Of a stretch of 64,000 nt of DNA, positions 59,487-64,000 are shown piece by piece. The position numbers and the translations under genes were made by a program. The number at the start of each line of letters is the position of its first letter. The stretch's first letter is position 1. Under the pieces are notes generated by a model, which was given only the letters and a program-made list of their open reading frames with translations, searched no databases and was not told the origin of the DNA. This stretch comes from Winogradskyella sp. (GTDB lineage Bacteria > Bacteroidota > Bacteroidia > Flavobacteriales > Flavobacteriaceae), in assembly GCA_004211785.1 (NCBI GenBank), contig SHBX01000002.1, positions 103,952 to 167,951 on the forward strand. The letters run 5' to 3'.

Positions 59487-59893
59487 TGCAAGGCGATAAG
59501 ATTCCGCATAAGATGTTGTCACTTGACCCATTCAGTACTTGGATGGGAATAGAAATATTGGAATGTGAAGTTGGACGTTGCAAAATAGGTATGAAAATCA
59601 GGAAAGAAATGCTAAACAGTATGGGCAAAGCACATGGAGGCATTAGCTATACACTGGCAGATACGGCATTTGGTTTTACTGCCAATACGCATGGTAAATA
59701 TGCCGTTTCAATAGAAACGAGTATTAATCATATAGAAGCGCTTGAAGAAGGTGATTATTTGACTGCAGACTGTGTCGTAGAAAAAGTAAATAACAAGCTA
59801 GGATTTAATATTATAGAAGTCAAACGAGGAGACGAATTAGTGGCACTTTTTAAAGGTGTTGTTTACAGAACTCAAAAAGATTGGGAAGAATGA
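59486..59893 (+). CDS. paaI: Hotdog-fold thioesterase
   Basis: A 135-residue acyl-CoA thioesterase. The motif GKAHGGISYTLADTAFGF is the PaaI active site. It relieves toxic CoA ester build-up. Its stop overlaps the next ATG (ATGA). Confidence 0.95.
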   Translation: MQGDKIPHKMLSLDPFSTWMGIEILECEVGRCKIGMKIRKEMLNSMGKAHGGISYTLADTAFGFTANTHGKYAVSIETSINHIEALEEGDYLTADCVVEKVNNKLGFNIIEVKRGDELVALFKGVVYRTQKDWEE

Positions 59894-60339
59894 AGAAACT
59901 GATATTTTTATTAGTAATGACATATAATTTAAGTGCTTTTTGTCAAGAAAACGAATTGAATTTTGTAGATGTAGAATTTGATATTGAGGTAGATAAATCT
60001 GTTTATGAAATTAAACAAGGTAATTATTATTACACTAAGACTCAATCTTCAGCTATGCAGTTTAATTTGATGCCTAATTCTTATGATGACTTAAAGAAGC
60101 GTATGATAGAGAGTGAAAAAGAAGGATATAAGAACGAAGTGGTAATAGATAGTGTAAAGGTGCTTTTGATTAAGACAACTCAGGTTAACGAAGATGTAAA
60201 GTATACTATAGCAGTATATTGCAAAAAAATCAGTAGTGATTCGACATTGGTTCTTAATAGCTTTTATAAGACTGAAGAAGAATTGACGATGAAACCTTTG
60301 ATAGAAAAGGCTTTATTGTCTGCAAAAATTAAAGAATAA
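59890..60339 (+). CDS. Secreted protein of unknown function in the paa operon
   Basis: A 149-residue exported protein; signal peptide MKKLIFLLVMTYNLSAFCQ. The ATG at 59890 overlaps the paaI stop (ATGA). The mature part is beta/alpha with no recognised family (DKSVYEIKQGNYYYTKTQ, VNEDVKYTIAVYCKK). Its stop overlaps the paaJ ATG by one base. Translation coupling on both sides makes it a real operon member; why a secreted protein is here is unclear. Confidence 0.82.
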   Translation: MKKLIFLLVMTYNLSAFCQENELNFVDVEFDIEVDKSVYEIKQGNYYYTKTQSSAMQFNLMPNSYDDLKKRMIESEKEGYKNEVVIDSVKVLLIKTTQVNEDVKYTIAVYCKKISSDSTLVLNSFYKTEEELTMKPLIEKALLSAKIKE

Positions 60340-61550
60340 TGAAAGAAGCATATATTATAGATGGTGTTCGTACACCAATAGGAAATTATAAAGGCACATT
60401 ATCTGCTGTTCGTACAGACGATTTAGGAGCTTTAGTAATCGGTGAAGTTGTAAAACGAAATCCAAATATTCCAAAAGAAGCTTATGATGATGTCATTATG
60501 GGTTGTGCAAATCAAGCAGGTGAGGATAATCGCAATGTAGCACGTATGTCATCGCTTTTAGCTGGATTACCTTTTACAGTACCCGGAGAAACAGTTAATC
60601 GTTTGTGTAGTTCGGGTTTATCGGCAATAATTCATGCAAATCGTGCTATAAAAGCAGGTGATGGCGATGTGTTTATCTCAGGAGGAGTAGAGAATATGAC
60701 TCGTGGTCCTTATGTTATTGCTAAACCATCTACAGGGTTTGGAGGTGATTCTAAAATGTACGATTCTACCTTTGGTTGGCGTTTCATCAACCCGAAGATG
60801 CAAAAGTTATATGGTACAGATGGTATGGGAATGACCGCAGAGAATTTAGTTGAGAAGTATAATATTTCGCGTGAAGACCAAGATAAATTTGCCTATTGGA
60901 GCCAAATGAAAGCTTCAAAAGCTCAAGAAAATGGGCGTTTAGCAAAAGAGATAGTAACGGTTGAAATTCCACAACGGAAAAAAGACTCAATTCAATTCTC
61001 AAAAGACGAATTTGTAAAACCAAACACCTCACTTGAAGTATTAGGTAAGTTAAGAGCTGCTTTCAAAAAAGAAGGAGGAAGTGTAACTGCTGGAAATGCA
61101 TCAGGATTAAATGATGGCGCTGCAGCAACTATAATCGCTTCTGAAGATGCCGTTAAAAAATATAATCTAACACCATTAGCCAGAATTGTAAGTTCTGCTG
61201 TTGTTGGTGTAGAACCAAGAATTATGGGAATTGGTCCAGTTCAAGCTTCAAATAAAGCTTTAGAAAAAGCTGGATTAACTATGGACGATATGGATGTTAT
61301 TGAATTGAACGAGGCTTTCGCAGCGCAAGCGTTAGCATGTACAAGAGCTTGGGGATTAGCAGATGATGATTCGAGATTAAATCCAAATGGTGGTTCTATA
61401 GCTATTGGTCATCCATTAGGAGTGACTGGCGCAAGAATTGCCTATTCAGCAGCTTTAGAACTACATGAGCAAAATAAAAGATATGCATTAGTAACCATGT
61501 GTATTGGTGTTGGACAAGGTTATGCAGCCATCATTGAACGTGTAGAATAA
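60339..61550 (+). CDS. paaJ: 3-oxoadipyl-CoA/3-oxo-5,6-dehydrosuberyl-CoA thiolase
   Basis: A 403-residue thiolase. The nucleophile Cys is near 90 ([13 protein letters not shown]); the C-terminal motifs are [26 protein letters not shown] and [14 protein letters not shown]. It catalyses the last thiolytic steps of the pathway. A 230-bp spacer separates it from paaZ. Confidence 0.94.
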   Translation: MKEAYIIDGVRTPIGNYKGTLSAVRTDDLGALVIGEVVKRNPNIPKEAYDDVIMGCANQAGEDNRNVARMSSLLAGLPFTVPGETVNRLCSSGLSAIIHANRAIKAGDGDVFISGGVENMTRGPYVIAKPSTGFGGDSKMYDSTFGWRFINPKMQKLYGTDGMGMTAENLVEKYNISREDQDKFAYWSQMKASKAQENGRLAKEIVTVEIPQRKKDSIQFSKDEFVKPNTSLEVLGKLRAAFKKEGGSVTAGNASGLNDGAAATIIASEDAVKKYNLTPLARIVSSAVVGVEPRIMGIGPVQASNKALEKAGLTMDDMDVIELNEAFAAQALACTRAWGLADDDSRLNPNGGSIAIGHPLGVTGARIAYSAALELHEQNKRYALVTMCIGVGQGYAAIIERVE

Positions 61551-61780
61551 ATTAGAAAATAAGACTTCTATGCTTTTAGAGTTAAGAACAAAGACAGCAA
61601 GAGGTCACCGTTGAAATGCAGAATATAAAAATCAAATCGTTAAGAATTTCTGAAGCCTTGGAAGAAATTTAGATTTTATTTTTGGTTTTCTAGCTTGATA
61701 AGAGATTGAAGAATTCCTCATTTCAACTTGAATTTTTGGTTCGTTTTGTTTCAAGACAAAATGAACATAAAGAAAAACGA
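61551..61780 (+). other. Spacer between paaJ and paaZ
   Basis: 230 bp without a supported gene. It includes the hairpin GTTCGTTTTGT (61739-61749) with ACAAAATGAAC (61756-61766, one G-U), 15 bp before paaZ, and the TTTTTGGTTCG stretch that I know from repeats of other Flavobacteria. No T run follows the hairpin. An internal promoter is possible but not clear. Confidence 0.45.
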
Positions 61781-64000
61781 ATGAAAAAAATAGAACACTA
61801 TGTCCTAGGAAACTGGACAACAGGAAAAGAAAACGGTACACCAATTCATGATGCTATTACTGGTGAAGCTTTTACAAGCGTAGCGATTGAAGGGTTAGAT
61901 ATCCCTGAAATCCTAAACTATGGAAGAACAAAAGGTGGCGAGGTTCTGAGGAAAATGACCTTTCAAGAACGCGGAAATATGCTTAAGAAATTAGCATTAT
62001 ATCTCACCAAAAGAAAAGATGCTTTTTATGAGTTGAGTTACAGAACTGGAGCTACTAAAGTAGATAGTTGGATTGATATTGAAGGTGGATTTGGTAACTT
62101 ATTTGCTAATGCATCATTACGTAAACTGTTTCCTAATCAACCTTTCCATGTAGAAGGTGATGCCATTGATTTATCGAGAGGCGGACGCTTTATGGCACAT
62201 CATATTATGGTACCCAAAAAAGGAGTTGCAGTACATATTAACGCGTTTAATTTCCCAGTTTGGGGAATGCTAGAAAAGTGTGCCGTTAATTGGATGGCAG
62301 GTATGCCTGCTGTGGTGTTACCAGCACCATCATCATCGTATTTAGCAGAAGCTGTTGCAAGAACTATTATCGATTCTGGTATTCTTCCAGAAGGAGCACT
62401 GCAGATTATAAATGGAACTGTAAAAACTATTTTAGATACCGTAGAATCTCAAGATGTGGTCACCTTTACTGGGTCTGCTCAAACAGGTCGTTTATTAAAA
62501 GCACATCCAAGATTAATTCAAGAATCTGTACCATTTACAATGGAAGCAGATTCTCTAAACGCTTCAATTTTAGGCGAAGATGCAGTTCCTGGAACACCAG
62601 AATTTGATTTGTTCATTAAGGAAGTTAGAAAAGAAATGACCGTTAAAGCAGGGCAAAAATGTACAGCGATTAGACGAATTATTGTGCCTGAGAGTTTAGT
62701 AGAAGATGTTCAAATTGCATTAGGAAAAGCATTAGATAAAGTAACGATTGGTGACCCAAGATTAAAAGAAGTAAGAATGGGGTCTTTAGTAAGTCATCAA
62801 CAAGTACAGGCGGTTAAGGATTCGGTAAACGATTTGGCCAAAGAAGCACAAATCGTCTATGGCGATTTAGATAAAATTGAAACTATTGGAGCCGATGCTA
62901 AAAAAGGTGCATTCATAAGCCCAATTTTATTACGAGCTAATCATCCATTTGAAAATACTGTGGTTCACGAACGTGAAGCTTTTGGTCCTGTGAGTACTAT
63001 TATGCCTTATAAAAATTTAGAGGAAGCAGTAACATTAGCTCAAATGGGTAAAGGCTCGTTAGTGTCTTCGATTACTACTAATGATGATAAAATTGCTAAA
63101 GATTATGTAGTGAATGCAGCATCTCATCATGGACGTATTTTAGTACTTAATAGAGAAAGTGCTAAAGAAAGTACAGGTCACGGTTCACCATTACCATATT
63201 TGGTGCATGGAGGTCCAGGACGTGCTGGTGGAGGCGAAGAAATGGGAGGTATGCGAGGTATAAAACATTATTTACAACGTACAGCGATTCAAGGATCACC
63301 AACAACGATTACAGAGATTACAGGTATTTATCAAGCTAACGCTAAATATAAAGAAGCAGAACAACACCCATTTAAATACCATTGGGAAGATATTGAAGCT
63401 GGTATGTCGATGAAAACACATAAGCGTACAATTACGGATTCTGATATCATAAGCTTTGCTAACGTGACTTGGGATCATTTCTATGCGCATACAGATATCA
63501 CGTCATTAGATGGAAGTATTTTTGAAAAGCGCACTGCTCATGGTTATTTTATCATTTCTGCAGCAGCAGGATTATTTGTGTATCCTAATAAAGGCCCAGT
63601 TTCTGCTAATTATGGATTGGAAGAATGTCGTTTTTTAAGACCGTTGTATCATAACGATACCATTTATGTGCGTTTAACTTGTAAACAGAAAATAGATAGA
63701 GATGTGGCTTCGGCTGAACATCCAAGTGGCATTGTAAAATGGTTTGCTGAAATCTTTGACGCAGACGATGAGTTAGTTGCTTTAGCAACCGTATTGACAA
63801 TGGTTCAGAAGAAACAAGAGGTCTTTATTGAAATGACAGACGATAAAATCGATGAATGTCTATCAAAATTGACTCAAGATATGAAGCCACAATGGGGAAT
63901 CATGACACCACAACACATGATTGAACATTTGGAGTATACCTATAAGATTGCAGCAGGAGAAATTCAAGATTTTGAAATTTCAACACCAGAAAAGATTTTA
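61781..64000 (+). CDS. paaZ: PaaZ, oxepin-CoA hydrolase / aldehyde dehydrogenase (partial)
   Basis: 740 codons in the window; the gene runs off the right edge. Start ATG at 61781 (MKKIEHYVLGNWTTGKENG). The N-terminal aldehyde dehydrogenase domain has the catalytic Cys294 (KAGQKCTAIRRI) and Glu256 (TMEADSLN). The usual ALDH Lys of the KPA motif is Leu here (AVVLPAPSSS). The C-terminal MaoC-type hydratase has Asp565 and His570 (TWDHFYAHTD), and its end is near 675. E. coli PaaZ stops there, whereas this protein continues with MTDDKIDECLSKL and WGIMTPQHMIEHLEYTYK, which looks like a DUF1569/DinB-like domain. Confidence 0.93.
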   Translation, partial: MKKIEHYVLGNWTTGKENGTPIHDAITGEAFTSVAIEGLDIPEILNYGRTKGGEVLRKMTFQERGNMLKKLALYLTKRKDAFYELSYRTGATKVDSWIDIEGGFGNLFANASLRKLFPNQPFHVEGDAIDLSRGGRFMAHHIMVPKKGVAVHINAFNFPVWGMLEKCAVNWMAGMPAVVLPAPSSSYLAEAVARTIIDSGILPEGALQIINGTVKTILDTVESQDVVTFTGSAQTGRLLKAHPRLIQESVPFTMEADSLNASILGEDAVPGTPEFDLFIKEVRKEMTVKAGQKCTAIRRIIVPESLVEDVQIALGKALDKVTIGDPRLKEVRMGSLVSHQQVQAVKDSVNDLAKEAQIVYGDLDKIETIGADAKKGAFISPILLRANHPFENTVVHEREAFGPVSTIMPYKNLEEAVTLAQMGKGSLVSSITTNDDKIAKDYVVNAASHHGRILVLNRESAKESTGHGSPLPYLVHGGPGRAGGGEEMGGMRGIKHYLQRTAIQGSPTTITEITGIYQANAKYKEAEQHPFKYHWEDIEAGMSMKTHKRTITDSDIISFANVTWDHFYAHTDITSLDGSIFEKRTAHGYFIISAAAGLFVYPNKGPVSANYGLEECRFLRPLYHNDTIYVRLTCKQKIDRDVASAEHPSGIVKWFAEIFDADDELVALATVLTMVQKKQEVFIEMTDDKIDECLSKLTQDMKPQWGIMTPQHMIEHLEYTYKIAAGEIQDFEISTPEKIL

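Noticed and set aside
62290..62607. Plus-strand 105-codon Arg/Ser/Cys-rich ORF within paaZ
   Set aside because: It is an alternative frame of the aldehyde dehydrogenase domain; composition is not protein-like.
1..64000. tRNA, rRNA, CRISPR array, prophage or IS element
   Set aside because: I looked for cloverleaf segments, regular repeats and transposase or phage motifs on both strands and saw none I could support.

Overview
The window looks like a piece of a marine Flavobacteriaceae chromosome (Bacteroidota). Support: AT-rich DNA, gliding-motility genes gldA, gldB and gldC, three GLPGLI-family genes, promoters of the Bacteroidota type (TAnnTTTG at -7), weak Shine-Dalgarno sites, DUF3857 proteins, and the order rsgA-dtd-mazG-aroA-queA-rlmN-polyprenyl synthase. 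Genus is not decided. I see no tRNA, rRNA, CRISPR array, insertion sequence or prophage; the window is core chromosome plus one catabolic cluster.

1-11.2 kb: start of a deoxynucleoside kinase gene and a propeller-like secreted protein, then an OmpR-type two-component pair (minus strand) divergent from a cell-envelope operon: a small secreted protein, three tandem GLPGLI proteins and a TonB-receptor-like barrel. The divergent promoter carries three GTTAAC sites exactly 10 bp apart, a likely response-regulator operator. A large lipoprotein follows.

11.2-21.4 kb: methionine region. metK (minus) and metY-metX-hom-metH(N)-metH(C)-metF (plus) diverge from a 565-bp spacer holding two different SAM riboswitches: a SAM-II pseudoknot for metK and a SAM-I (S-box) for the plus-strand operon. 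Methionine synthase is split into two adjacent genes.

21.4-28.4 kb: a PagL-like outer-membrane protein, a DUF2807 lipoprotein, gldA, then the aromatic operon pheA-aminotransferase-tyrA-aroG/chorismate mutase. It is preceded by an unlisted 21-residue leader peptide rich in Tyr, Trp and Phe, with a terminator and a competing pairing: a classical ribosome-mediated attenuator.

28.4-52.2 kb: housekeeping genes (rsgA, dtd, two DUF3857 proteins, mazG-like, aroA, queA, rlmN, polyprenyl synthase, an ECF sigma operon, dnaG, a LuxR-type regulator with Glu at the phosphorylation position, nadE, gldBC, DUF4230, rhodanese).

52.2-64 kb: aromatic catabolism. A long aromatic amino acid hydroxylase (minus) lies beside a TetR regulator and the phenylacetate genes paaE-A-B-C-D-G-(Ser/Thr dehydratase)-H-I-(secreted protein)-J-Z. 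paaZ runs off the window. A palindrome after the paa promoter is a candidate TetR operator. Several short repeats (CTCGATTATCGAG palindromes, TGAGCGTAGTCGAAG elements) are scattered through the window.
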